A DNA stretch of 64,000 bases from Candidatus Petromonas tenebris (GTDB taxonomy: Bacteria; Bacillota; Clostridia; Peptostreptococcales; Caminicellaceae). The notes below the pieces were generated by a model that was given only the letters and a program-made list of their open reading frames with translations, had not been told where the DNA came from and did no database searches. The stretch is taken from positions 27,012 through 91,011 of the forward strand of contig JACCKY010000006.1 of the NCBI GenBank assembly GCA_014236755.1. The letters run 5' to 3'. The position numbers were made by a program, and so were the translations under genes. This document shows, in pieces, positions 47,470 to 56,291 of the stretch (its first letter is position 1; each line of letters begins with the position of its first letter).

Positions 47470-47745
47470 GCTTTTTCAGTTGCATGTTCCATGTTGCAAG
47501 TAGAAATTTAGGGTCAAAGTTCTAGGGTCATCGCTACTAGCAGCTCGGTTAGGGTCAGTCTTTATAGTCATGGTTATTCTCTATTCGGCATTCAGTTAGG
47601 GTAAGTTTTTCAAGTCTTTCCTAAGTAACCCTTAGTAAATTTAGAGAATTTATTACTTATTATCTTACTTAATTCATTATTGCCTGTAACCGATAACCGA
47701 CAACCGTAAAACTTTATCCTTTCTCCTATCTCCCTATCTTTATAG
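47470..47745. repeat. Degenerate heptamer array between alr and mazE
   Basis: From about 47683 to 47735 units such as CTGTAAC, CGATAAC, CGACAAC, CTTTATC and CTATCTC follow one another at seven-base spacing. Upstream, 47510-47610 has repeated TTAGGGTCA/TAGGGTAAG-like words. No gene is supported in 47340-47739. Confidence 0.65.
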
Positions 47746-48915
47746 GTTTAGAACATAGTCACTTACCTTGACTACTTTACCCTTCTCAACATATACGCGA
47801 GGAACTCTTTTGGAGATCATGCATACTACTTCGTAATTAATTGTTCCTAATTTCTTCGCAACTTCATCTATTGATATGGAATTTTCACCATCACTTCCAA
47901 ATAGTACTACTTCATCGCCACGCTCTACATCAATACCTGTAACGTCAATCATACACTGATCCATACATATTCTGCCAACCACAGGAACTTTTTTTCCTTT
48001 TACAAGGACTTCAGCCTTTCCCGTAAGCATTCTGGTGTAACCATCAGCATATCCTATAGGAAGTGTAGCTATTCTAGTTTTTTTATCAGTCGTATATATC
48101 AATCCATAACTGACTCCACGACCCTCTTCAAGCTCCTTCACATGAGAAATTCTAGCCTTAAGGGACATAACTTGCTTCAACTTCACACTATCTTTATTAA
48201 CTTCATTCGATGGATATAGCCCGTAAAGTATTATTCCTGCTCTTACCATATCTAGGTTAACCTCAGGTAAATCTATTATTGCTGCGCTATTTGAAACATG
48301 CTTAATAGGTATATTAACTCCCTGCTTCTGTAAACCTTCACAAATATAATTAAATCTTTCAATCTGTCTATGGGTAAAGCTTTTATCCTCCTCATCGGCA
48401 ACTGCAAAATGAGTAAATATTCCTTCTACAAATACATTTGGTAGATCAGCTATTTTTTTTATTTTTGCTATAGTTTTATCCTCTACCCGCATACCCAGTC
48501 TACTCATACCCGTATCTATTTTGATATGAAGCTTAGCTATTTTGGACATCTTTTCCGCTTTTTTTGAAAAGGCCTCAGCCTGATCATAGGTGTAAATTGT
48601 CTGTATTATATTAAACTTTATAACTTCTTCAGCGCTTTCAATTGGTGTATAACCCAGTATAAGTATGGGAACATCACTATAAGACTTTCTAAGTTGTATT
48701 GCTTCAGATAAAGTAGCAACAGCAAATCTGTCTGCACCATTTTTCAGAAGTGTTTTACCTATTTGTACTGCTCCATGTCCATATCCATCCGCCTTGATAA
48801 CTGCCGTTATAAGGATATCTGGCTTGACTACCCTCTTTACTTCCCTAATGTTATGAGCAAGATTATCAAGATTTATCTCTGCCCATACAGGTCTTAATCC
48901 CTTTATCTTTTGCAT
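47740..48915 (-). CDS. alr: Alanine racemase
   Basis: PLP enzyme of 391 residues that makes D-alanine for peptidoglycan. The PLP lysine lies in VIKADGYGHG. The catalytic tyrosine of the second active-site half is in GVSYGLIYTT. VGRICMDQCMIDVT is another hallmark. In Clostridioides and Bacillus a sporulation lipoprotein gene lies just upstream, as here. ATG at 48915 follows GGGGGAGAAGG. Confidence 0.96.
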   Translation of the reverse strand: MQKIKGLRPVWAEINLDNLAHNIREVKRVVKPDILITAVIKADGYGHGAVQIGKTLLKNGADRFAVATLSEAIQLRKSYSDVPILILGYTPIESAEEVIKFNIIQTIYTYDQAEAFSKKAEKMSKIAKLHIKIDTGMSRLGMRVEDKTIAKIKKIADLPNVFVEGIFTHFAVADEEDKSFTHRQIERFNYICEGLQKQGVNIPIKHVSNSAAIIDLPEVNLDMVRAGIILYGLYPSNEVNKDSVKLKQVMSLKARISHVKELEEGRGVSYGLIYTTDKKTRIATLPIGYADGYTRMLTGKAEVLVKGKKVPVVGRICMDQCMIDVTGIDVERGDEVVLFGSDGENSISIDEVAKKLGTINYEVVCMISKRVPRVYVEKGKVVKVSDYVLNL

Positions 48916-48918
48916 CCT

Positions 48919-48937
48919 TCTCCCCCTCAGCAAAAAT
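48919..48937 (-). repeat. 19-base repeat at the alr ribosome site
   Basis: TCTCCCCCTCAGCAAAAAT occurs here and again at 49657-49675, each time as the Shine-Dalgarno region of the following gene. Confidence 0.8.
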
Positions 48938-49018
48938 ATTCCATATCATCGCCTGTATTTTAAATTTAAATTCTTATGCCAGTTAAACTAATAACGTATA
49001 CTAATAAGACGGAACAAA

Positions 49019-49651
49019 TTAAATATTTCCCTGTATTTTAAAAATATCCTCCTTTATCTTTTCCTCATTGTATTTGAAATTATGATAATTAATCTCTATC
49101 CTTATTTTACCATTTTGGTCTAAGACTTCAAGCCTATAGGGATAGTAGTTCTCAATATCAAACCATAATCTTTCTTTGAAAAAATAAGGATGGTTCCCTG
49201 GTATTTCTGTTTCCAATACTACGTATTCCTTTTTTAACATATTTTCCTTTTTTATTTCTCCGGTTTCTGAACTTACAAAGTTGTAGATAAAATGTCCTAG
49301 AAACATCTTTTGTTCCACAGAATTCTCAAAGTCATCCATAAGCCATTCCTGCCCTATCTGCGGATGGCGTATCCATGCTCTTTTCCCATCATAAATAGTT
49401 ATCTTTCCCTTAAGTCTTTCAGGTTTCTTTACTTCAAGTTTATATTTGTTTGGTGCATAAAACCACTGTTTCATAACATAGGTTTCAGGAGATTTATTCC
49501 CATATAAAGTTATCTCTGCAGTACAACTATAATTATTTAGGTTCATAATCAGTTTCTGAGCTTCATAAAAAATCTCTTCATCAGTTTTTTCTCTACAGGC
49601 CTGTAAAAGTAGTGCTATTGAAAACAATATGATTAATACCTTATATTTCAA
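49019..49651 (-). CDS. GerS/YdcC-like lipoprotein with LolA-like fold
   Basis: Lipoprotein of 210 residues. The signal ends in LLLQAC (lipobox). The mature region has LNNYSCTAEITLYGNKSPET and LKGKITIYDGKRAWIRHPQ, typical of LolA-like outer-membrane-lipoprotein-sorting folds used by Firmicute spore proteins. YdcC of Bacillus and GerS of Clostridioides, the latter needed for spore cortex hydrolysis, are encoded directly before alr. The TTG at 49651 has GGGGGAG six bases upstream and starts the signal peptide. Spore role is inferred from synteny. Confidence 0.78.
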   Translation of the reverse strand: MKYKVLIILFSIALLLQACREKTDEEIFYEAQKLIMNLNNYSCTAEITLYGNKSPETYVMKQWFYAPNKYKLEVKKPERLKGKITIYDGKRAWIRHPQIGQEWLMDDFENSVEQKMFLGHFIYNFVSSETGEIKKENMLKKEYVVLETEIPGNHPYFFKERLWFDIENYYPYRLEVLDQNGKIRIEINYHNFKYNEEKIKEDIFKIQGNI

Positions 49652-49656
49652 AATTG

Positions 49657-49675
49657 TCTCCCCCTCAGCAAAAAT
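49657..49675 (-). repeat. 19-base repeat at the GerS-like gene ribosome site
   Basis: Identical to 48919-48937. It includes the G-rich Shine-Dalgarno core and eight bases upstream of it. Confidence 0.8.
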
Positions 49676-49719
49676 CATATAGGATAGTCTCTCCACCTAT
49701 ATAATTTTTACGTAAGGAT

Positions 49720-50166
49720 TTAATAAATATGCTTCAAAATATCAGTCCTAGTTATAATTCCCAAAAGTCTATTATTTTCATCAACCACTGGTGCTCTATT
49801 TATTCGTTTATCTACAAAGATATTTACTATTTCCTCTATGTCTACATCTTCTCTAACTGTTATTACATCTTCATTCATTACGTCCTTCACCTTATAGGCT
49901 GCCATCTTTTTAATTTCTTTTTCTAACTTTTTAAAGCTTTCTATAAATATTATACTATCTAAAATGGGAATAAAGGCCGGCAGATGCACACTCTTTTCAG
50001 GATAAATTAAATCCGTTTCAGATACTATTCCAATCACTTCATTTTCCTCATTAACTACTGGTACACCGCTTATCTTCTTTTCCAATAATAGCTTCACCAG
50101 GTCATTAACATTATCCTCTGGTCCTACCTTAACGACATTTTTATTCATAATATCCTTTGCCTTCAT
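49720..50166 (-). CDS. Protein with two CBS domains
   Basis: A 148-residue stand-alone CBS pair: first motif KAKDIMNKNVVKVGPEDNV ... GVPVVNEENEVIGIVSETDL, second VKDVMNEDVITVREDVDIE ... RAPVVDENNRLLGIITRTDI. CBS pairs bind adenine nucleotides and regulate partners; the partner is not evident. Conserved position between acpS/nnrD and alr regions in some Clostridia. Confidence 0.9.
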   Translation of the reverse strand: MKAKDIMNKNVVKVGPEDNVNDLVKLLLEKKISGVPVVNEENEVIGIVSETDLIYPEKSVHLPAFIPILDSIIFIESFKKLEKEIKKMAAYKVKDVMNEDVITVREDVDIEEIVNIFVDKRINRAPVVDENNRLLGIITRTDILKHIY

Positions 50167-50239
50167 AATAACACTCCTTTAGTTTGCTATAGTTTTACAA
50201 ACTTTTATTTCTTAATCCTTAATTTCTGTAATCTGTTGC

Positions 50240-50276
50240 CTTTTTATTATTAGCCATCAGCCATCGTCCATTATTT
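50240..50276. repeat. Short heptamer array
   Basis: Units ATTAGCC, ATCAGCC and ATCGTCC follow at seven-base spacing between the CBS gene and nnrD/E. Resembles the inner blocks of the dispersed repeat. Confidence 0.5.
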
Positions 50277-50323
50277 AAATTCCACTTGGAATAGTGTTCA
50301 ATTTATTCTGTAATTAGTATGAA

Positions 50324-50377
50324 TTATAATATCTCCTTAATTTATAATATCTCCTTAATTTATAATATCTCCTTAAT
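50324..50377 (-). repeat. Triple 18-base tandem repeat over the nnrD stop codon
   Basis: TTATAATATCTCCTTAAT occurs three times without interruption. On the minus strand each unit encodes IKEIL and a TAA stop, in one frame. The first unit is the true end of the gene. Confidence 0.9.
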
Positions 50378-51901
50378 TGCTTCAGGAAGTTTCTCAATAA
50401 TATCTCCTGCAATAAGTCCATACTCTCCTTTTTCCTCTGCTGCCTTATCCCCGGCAAGTCCGTGTATGTAAACACCGATTATAGCTGACATCAGAGGCTC
50501 TATTCCCTGAGCAATAAGTCCCGTTACAATCCCAGTCAGCACATCTCCACTGCCGGCAGTAGCCATACCGGGGTTTCCTGTAGTATTTATAAATACCTTC
50601 CCATCGGGAGAAGCCACTATTGTACTTGCACCTTTTAAAACTGTAATTACATCCCATTTTTTAGCAAATTCTTCAGCAACTTTTACTTTATTCTTCTTTA
50701 TTTCATCTATTGAAATACCAGTGAGCCTAGACATTTCTCCTAAATGAGGTGTAATAACTATTTTTGACTTTTTTTGAGAAAGCCATTCAATATTTTTTGC
50801 TAAGACATTTAATCCATCAGCATCAATAACTATCGGAATTTCTAATTCCTTTAAAAGACTCTGAATAATCTCGGAAAGTTCCGGGGTTTCTTTACATCCG
50901 GGTCCAACAGCTACAACATCGGTACCCTTAGTTCCTTCTAATATGGTCGCTATATTGTGTATGCCTATTATTCCTTTCCTCATTTCCTGTTGAGGAACAG
51001 TTATCGCTTCCGGCACACTGGTTTTTATAATAGCATTTAAGCTTTCAGCAATATACAGTCTTAGTAGTCCAAGTCCACTCCTTAAAGCAGCTTTACTTGT
51101 AAGTATCGCTGCCCCCTCCATTCCGATAGATCCAGCAATGATATCGGCCTTCCCAAAATTTCCTTTATGGCTGTCACGGTTTCGTTTTGGTAAACTAACC
51201 CCAACAACTTCCTTATCAATTATACTACGTCTTAAGTTTATAGATTCTATTACTTTATTAGGAATTCCTATGTCTTTAAGAACAAGCTTTCCATTGTACT
51301 CAGCCCCCGGAAAAACCACATTGCCTAATTTAGGAAATCCAAAGGAAATTGTTTTATCTGCCTTTACTGCTACATTACATATCTGTCCATTATTTCCATT
51401 TACACCCGATGGTATATCAACTGCTATAACATATTTGCTATAATCATTAATTATATTTATTATTTTTTCTGCCCTTCCATGCACATCGCTATTTAATCCG
51501 GTTCCAAATAGGGCATCAACAACCACTGAACTATGAGAGATGCTTTCCTTTAATTTTGATATTTCCTCATCTTTAACTATTTCCTCTACATCAATATTTA
51601 AATTTTTTATAATTTTGTAATTGATAAGGGCATCCCCACTAATATTTTCGCTTCCTCCGGCTACAAATATTTTTATATCATATCCTTTATTAAATAAGTG
51701 TCTTGCTATTACAAATCCATCTCCCCCATTATTTCCTCTTCCGCAAACTATAGTAACCTTTGAAGTTCTATCAAAGTCTTGAATTATTTCATCTACGACG
51801 CCGAGACCAGCATTTTCCATAAGAACAATACCAGGAATGCCATATTGCTCTATAGTAATTTTATCAATCTTTTTCATTTCCTCATTTAAAACTACCTTCA
51901 T
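50360..51901 (-). CDS. nnrD/nnrE: Bifunctional NAD(P)H-hydrate epimerase / ADP-dependent dehydratase
   Basis: Fused repair enzyme of 513 residues for damaged NAD(P)H hydrates. The N-terminal YjeF_N epimerase part has VCGRGNNGGDGFVIARHLF. The C-terminal ADP-dependent dehydratase part has TPHLGEMSRLTG and GNPGMATAGSGDVLTGIV, including the catalytic aspartate motif AGSGD. The ATG at 51901 follows AGGAGGGAG, ten bases after acpS. The acpS-nnrD order is conserved in Firmicutes. Confidence 0.95.
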   Translation of the reverse strand: MKVVLNEEMKKIDKITIEQYGIPGIVLMENAGLGVVDEIIQDFDRTSKVTIVCGRGNNGGDGFVIARHLFNKGYDIKIFVAGGSENISGDALINYKIIKNLNIDVEEIVKDEEISKLKESISHSSVVVDALFGTGLNSDVHGRAEKIINIINDYSKYVIAVDIPSGVNGNNGQICNVAVKADKTISFGFPKLGNVVFPGAEYNGKLVLKDIGIPNKVIESINLRRSIIDKEVVGVSLPKRNRDSHKGNFGKADIIAGSIGMEGAAILTSKAALRSGLGLLRLYIAESLNAIIKTSVPEAITVPQQEMRKGIIGIHNIATILEGTKGTDVVAVGPGCKETPELSEIIQSLLKELEIPIVIDADGLNVLAKNIEWLSQKKSKIVITPHLGEMSRLTGISIDEIKKNKVKVAEEFAKKWDVITVLKGASTIVASPDGKVFINTTGNPGMATAGSGDVLTGIVTGLIAQGIEPLMSAIIGVYIHGLAGDKAAEEKGEYGLIAGDIIEKLPEAIKEIL

Positions 51902-51911
51902 ACTCTCCCTC

Positions 51912-52277
51912 CTATATTCCAATTGCTTGAGCTACGGCATATTCTTTGCTATGGGAAATGGAAATCATTATTTGAGATATTCCTCTTTTTTCGGCTATCC
52001 CTCTAGCTCCATTGTATAAGATTACATTAGGTTTGCCTAACTCATCTCTATATACTTCTATATCTACCCATTTAAATCCTCTTAACCCAGTCCCCAGTAC
52101 CTTCATTGCTGCTTCTTTAGCTGCAAAACTTCCAGCTATAGTGTTTATATTATAGTTTGTACTTTTAAAGTACTCTATCTCTTTATCTGTAAAAACTTTA
52201 TCCAAAAACCTTGATTTGCTCAATGCTTTATTTATTCTTTCTATTTCAATAATATCTATTCCTATTCCTTTAACCAT
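51912..52277 (-). CDS. acpS: Holo-[acyl-carrier-protein] synthase
   Basis: Transfers phosphopantetheine from CoA to ACP. It has 121 residues, the usual length. Motifs GIGIDIIEIERI (metal-binding aspartate), FAAKEAAMKVLGTGL and ISISHSKEYAVAQAI are all present. Directly upstream of nnrD/E. Confidence 0.96.
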   Translation of the reverse strand: MVKGIGIDIIEIERINKALSKSRFLDKVFTDKEIEYFKSTNYNINTIAGSFAAKEAAMKVLGTGLRGFKWVDIEVYRDELGKPNVILYNGARGIAEKRGISQIMISISHSKEYAVAQAIGI

Positions 52278-52330
52278 TGAATCACACCTTTTTAACTAAT
52301 ATAATTTAACCCCTTATACATATAAAGTTT

Positions 52331-52927
52331 TTATAAAAACTTCTTATCTAATTTATCCGTTTCCCTATGGCCCAGGATACCATGAAGATATAGATATAAA
52401 TTATTTACCTTTTTTTCCGTTGTAAATTTTTCTTCCCACATATTGCCTAAAATTTTTCTTAACCTTTGAATTTCTTTATCCAGACAACTAATTCTGTTTT
52501 TGCCTTCTTTAATATCATCATAGGCTTTAGTTACAGTTTCTTTTAAGAGTTTAAAATTAATATTTTTAATTTCATTAGGCAGAGTTTCCAATTTAAACTG
52601 TAGCTCATCGATTTTATCGTTAATTTCCAATATCATATTTTTTGCCTGCTCCAATTTGACTATAGCTACTTTATCATCATTGGTATTGACCTCGTTAGAT
52701 AGTTTTAAGATCTTTTCCATCAGGATTTTCTTTTTTTTTCTAGCTTTCCTTAAATCATTCATACATTCCTTTTCCTCAGCTATCAGCTCTTCTAACTGCT
52801 GTGCCAGTTTTTCCATACTCTTTGTCAAGTTATCCTGAAATAATTTCTGCCACTCCCTATCCTTTATCAAAATTGGAACTTTGTTCTTCTTTATAATATT
52901 TTCATCTAGTTCGATATTTCTAAACAT
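52331..52927 (-). CDS. Coiled-coil protein of unknown function
   Basis: A 198-residue soluble, highly charged protein dominated by predicted coiled coil (~30-165), with a conserved-looking opening MFRNIELDENIIKKNKVPIL. No catalytic motif, signal peptide or membrane segment. It starts at ATG behind GGGGAGA and lies just before acpS in the same direction. I do not recognise the family. Confidence 0.65.
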   Translation of the reverse strand: MFRNIELDENIIKKNKVPILIKDREWQKLFQDNLTKSMEKLAQQLEELIAEEKECMNDLRKARKKKKILMEKILKLSNEVNTNDDKVAIVKLEQAKNMILEINDKIDELQFKLETLPNEIKNINFKLLKETVTKAYDDIKEGKNRISCLDKEIQRLRKILGNMWEEKFTTEKKVNNLYLYLHGILGHRETDKLDKKFL

Positions 52928-53108
52928 ATGTCTATCTCCCCTATTGTCAGCTTATATTTCAAAATAAATTTTATATCCCTATATAAAGTAATTTCGTCAA
53001 ATATAAGGTTAATCTTTAACTCTTTTAAAATCAGTTTATTATCTATGAATACATTTACCCTTAATGAAGCAAAATCTTATATAAGGAATATAGAAGGGAG
53101 AGTTTTAA

Positions 53109-54134
53109 ATGAAGCTTTGGCTACCCGACAGAACATACTTTGAGCCTGAAGCATTAAATTACCCTTTAGGTAAAAAAATATATGAATTTTGTCAAGATAA
53201 AAGTATAGAAATTTTACAAACCACATCTCATAATCAGGTCCGCGGAATACCCGGCAAGGATGAAAAGGCTAAGTTTGCTAATGCTAAAAGAACTTTAGTC
53301 GTAGGAACTAAAAAAAATCTTAAGCTTGACGTATGTAAGCCTTCAGCACACTACCAATTTTCGCTGATGACTAATTGTCCCGGAAACTGTGAATACTGTT
53401 ATCTTTTTTCAACCCAAGGTAAAAGACCATATGTAAGGGTATACGTCAATATAGAAGAAATATTTGATACTATTGATAAGTACATTGAAAAGAGGCTTCC
53501 TAAGATCACTCTGTTTGAAGCTGCCAGTACAGGGGATCCTTTAGCAGTAGAACATATCACAGGAGCCTTGAAGAAAACCATCGAATACTTTGGAATACTA
53601 AAAAATGGTAGATTAAGGCTAGTCACAAAATTTGCAAACATCGATCCAATATTGGAAGCAAAGCATAATAAAAATACCAAAATCAGGTTTTCAATAAATT
53701 CAAAATTTGTAATAGATAATTTCGAGCACAATACCGATAATCTCAAAGAAAGGCTTATAGCAGCTGAAAAAGTAAGTAAAGCTGGTTATCCCCTTGGCTT
53801 TATTATCGCTCCAATAATTCGCCATGATAACTGGAAAACAGAGTATAAAGTATTGTTTGAAAGGCTCCATCAGCATATCAGCTTCGCTAAAAATGATGAA
53901 ATCACCTTTGAGCTCATTCAACATCGTTTTACGTCAGCTGCTAAAAAAGTGATTCTTGAAAGATTCCCTAATACCGAACTTGAAATGGATGAAAGGATCA
54001 GAAAGAAAAAGTATGGTAAATATGGTCGCATAAAATATGTCTATACAAAGGAAGAAGCTGAAGAAATAAAGGAATACCTTTCCAATCTTATTACAAAATA
54101 CTTTCCTAATGGCAAAATAGAATATTTTACATAG
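53109..54134 (+). CDS. splB: Spore photoproduct lyase
   Basis: Radical-SAM DNA repair enzyme of spores, 341 residues. The FeS cluster motif is C90-x3-C94-x2-C97 (NCPGNCEYCYLF). The conserved start region ETTSHNQVRGIPGK-like segment appears as TTSHNQVRGIPGK, and the end is FPNGKIEYFT as in Bacillus SplB. The H-atom donor cysteine of the Bacillus enzyme (Cys141, FEASCTSD) is serine here (FEAASTGD, Ser140). A cysteine is present instead at 76 (LDVCKPSAHY). It restores thymine dimers at germination. Confidence 0.96.
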   Translation: MKLWLPDRTYFEPEALNYPLGKKIYEFCQDKSIEILQTTSHNQVRGIPGKDEKAKFANAKRTLVVGTKKNLKLDVCKPSAHYQFSLMTNCPGNCEYCYLFSTQGKRPYVRVYVNIEEIFDTIDKYIEKRLPKITLFEAASTGDPLAVEHITGALKKTIEYFGILKNGRLRLVTKFANIDPILEAKHNKNTKIRFSINSKFVIDNFEHNTDNLKERLIAAEKVSKAGYPLGFIIAPIIRHDNWKTEYKVLFERLHQHISFAKNDEITFELIQHRFTSAAKKVILERFPNTELEMDERIRKKKYGKYGRIKYVYTKEEAEEIKEYLSNLITKYFPNGKIEYFT

Positions 54135-54158
54135 AAAAAGCAGCCAAGCTGCTTTTCT
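54133..54158. terminator. Bidirectional terminator between splB and the decarboxylase gene
   Basis: AAAAAGCAGC and GCTGCTTTTC form a short hairpin with A/T runs on both sides, shared by two convergent genes. Confidence 0.8.
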
Positions 54159-54180
54159 TTTACTTCTTTAATAGTTTTTT

Positions 54181-55578
54181 CTAAACAGGATGAGTTTTCT
54201 GTTCCTCATCTACTAAATCCTCATCAATGTTGTATTTTTTAGCCTCACGCTGCTTGAAAAATTCTAAAGCCACTTGTGGAAATAATGCATAGGATAATAC
54301 ATCCTCCTCCTGCTCTAAATATTCCTTCATCTTATCTCTTATTTCATTTAGTTGAGGCTGTATCAGATCTGCCGGTCTACACGTAATGACCTCTTCATCT
54401 CCTATTATTTTCTTTACCATTTCATCCTTGATAGGCACTGTGGGCTTTCCATACATTCCCTTAACATAGGATTTTACTTCTTTTGGAACAATTTTGTACC
54501 TTTCTTCAGTTATTACATTAAATACTGCCTGAGTTCCCACCATTTGACTAGTGGGAGTAACCAAAGGTGGATAACCTAGATCTTCTCTTACTTTAGGTAT
54601 TTCCTTTAATACTTCATCAAACTTATCTAGGGCATTTTGTTTTTTTAGCTGATTTACAAGGTTAGAAAGCATTCCTCCCGGTACCTGGTATATGAGCGTT
54701 TTTATATCTACACCTAATACCTTGGGATTTAAAAGTCCACTTTCCATGTACTTTTCTCTTATGGGCCTGAAATATTCTGCTATTTCATTTAACTTATTCA
54801 TATCAAGTCCTGTATCATATTGTGAGCCCTTTAACGTTGCCACCATTGCCTCTGTAGGCGGCTGAGATGTTCCCAAAGCAAAGGGAGATATGGCTGTGTC
54901 TATTATATCTACTCCTGCTTCTATTCCCTTTAAATATGTCATACTTGCAAGACCACTTGTAGCATGGGAGTGGAGCTCTAATGGTACTTTTACTGCTTTC
55001 TTTAAGGCAGAAACAAGTTCATATGCATAAAAAGGTGTTAAAAGTCCCGACATATCCTTTATACATATGGAATCCGCTCCCATATCCTCCATTTCCTTTG
55101 CCAGCTTAACATAGGTCTTGGTCGTATGAACAGGGCTTGTTGTATAAGCAATTGCTCCTTGAGCGTGGGCCCCTTCTTTCTTTGTCGTTTCAAGGGCTGT
55201 TTTTAAATTTCTTACATCATTTAGTGCATCAAATATTCTTACTATGTCTATTCCATTTGATATAGCCCTTTTTACAAATTCTATCACTACATCATCTGCA
55301 TAGTGCTTGTATCCTAGTATATTTTGCCCTCTTAGAAGCATCTGGAGCTTTGTTTTCTTTATTGATTTTCTTATAGTTCTAAGCCTTTCCCATGGGTCTT
55401 CATTTAAAAATCTAAGACTTGCATCAAAAGTAGCCCCTCCCCACATTTCAAGCGAATTATATCCTACCTCATCTAGTTTTTGAAGAATTGGAACCATTTC
55501 CTCCGTTTTAAGCCTCGTTGCTATTAAAGATTGATGGGCATCCCTGAGAACCGTTTCTGTTACCTTTACTTTTATCAT
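54181..55578 (-). CDS. Oxaloacetate decarboxylase alpha / pyruvate carboxylase subunit B (carboxyltransferase)
   Basis: Carboxyltransferase of 465 residues. The HMGL-like TIM barrel opens with VTETVLRDAHQSLIATRL, with metal-ligand region LHSHATSGLASMTYLKG and active-site segment MWGGATFDASLRFLNED. The conserved carboxylase domain follows. No biotinyl domain with the AMKM motif is present; the protein ends KKYNIDEDLVDEEQKTHPV. Biotin carrier and membrane subunits must be encoded elsewhere. It transfers CO2 between oxaloacetate or pyruvate and biotin. Confidence 0.9.
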   Translation of the reverse strand: MIKVKVTETVLRDAHQSLIATRLKTEEMVPILQKLDEVGYNSLEMWGGATFDASLRFLNEDPWERLRTIRKSIKKTKLQMLLRGQNILGYKHYADDVVIEFVKRAISNGIDIVRIFDALNDVRNLKTALETTKKEGAHAQGAIAYTTSPVHTTKTYVKLAKEMEDMGADSICIKDMSGLLTPFYAYELVSALKKAVKVPLELHSHATSGLASMTYLKGIEAGVDIIDTAISPFALGTSQPPTEAMVATLKGSQYDTGLDMNKLNEIAEYFRPIREKYMESGLLNPKVLGVDIKTLIYQVPGGMLSNLVNQLKKQNALDKFDEVLKEIPKVREDLGYPPLVTPTSQMVGTQAVFNVITEERYKIVPKEVKSYVKGMYGKPTVPIKDEMVKKIIGDEEVITCRPADLIQPQLNEIRDKMKEYLEQEEDVLSYALFPQVALEFFKQREAKKYNIDEDLVDEEQKTHPV

Positions 55579-55692
55579 TATATGCCTCCTTAATCTCTTA
55601 TAAATATCATTATACGTATCAAAATAATTTTCTGTTATATATATTTATAACCACTTCCATTATATGTTAAACAGCTTAAAAAACCATTTATC

Positions 55693-55833
55693 CTAGAAAC
55701 AATACCAATAACATTTGTGTCTATTACTTCGTGCATAAAACAGTTCACGCACCTTTGGATAGGTAAACCATTTGTAGCTACTATCCTTATCTAGCTTTGT
55801 TAAATCAAATTCACTCTGCCAAAACTTTCTTAG
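55693..55833 (-). pseudogene. Decayed coding fragment
   Basis: A 46-codon open frame without a start reads KFWQSEFDLTKLDKDSSYKW, then TYPKVRELFYARSNRHKCY and stop. The composition is protein-like with aromatic and basic residues. I do not recognise it. The rest of 55579-55845 shows nothing else. Confidence 0.3.
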
Positions 55834-55845
55834 CAAAATAAAAAA

Positions 55846-55897
55846 TAATAAGGGTATAAGTTCATCCTTTTTAAAGAAAAACTTATACCCTTATTAT
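55846..55897 (-). terminator. Terminator of the crcB-DUF190 operon
   Basis: AATAAGGGTATAAGTT / AACTTATACCCTTATT long hairpin followed on the minus strand by ATTTTTTATTTT. Confidence 0.85.
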
Positions 55898-55945
55898 TAT
55901 TTCTATATTTCCACTTCCATATCCTTCTAAAATAATAATTAGTAT

Positions 55946-56278
55946 TTATTTAGAGTATTGGATAATCTCGATATCATCTGTAATTATTACCAATCCTTCT
56001 TTTATAATATCATCAAGAATATCTAAAAACTGGTGTATTTTTTTTTCACTATCTATAAGTTCTAAAACTATAGGCAAATCATCTGACAGAGTAAGAATAT
56101 GAGAAGTATGAATCTTTTTATCTGTCCCTAATCCTTCAATACCTCTATATACGGTAATTTCCTCTAAGTCTTCTTCTTTGGCTTTCTCCACTATAACATG
56201 AAACAGAGGTTTTCTTTTATATTTTTGATTTTCAGAAATATATATTTTTAATAGTTTCCCTTTTTTCTTTATTTTCAT
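55946..56278 (-). CDS. DUF190 family protein
   Basis: A 110-residue soluble protein related to PII-like folds, with YISENQKYKRKPLFHVIVEK, ITVYRGIEGLGTDKKIHTSH and DLPIVLELIDSEKKI. The family is regularly encoded next to crcB. Its role in fluoride export is not established; a regulatory PII-like role is plausible. Placed 13 bases after crcB in one operon. Confidence 0.92.
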   Translation of the reverse strand: MKIKKKGKLLKIYISENQKYKRKPLFHVIVEKAKEEDLEEITVYRGIEGLGTDKKIHTSHILTLSDDLPIVLELIDSEKKIHQFLDILDDIIKEGLVIITDDIEIIQYSK

Positions 56279-56291
56279 TTTAAAGTCCTCC

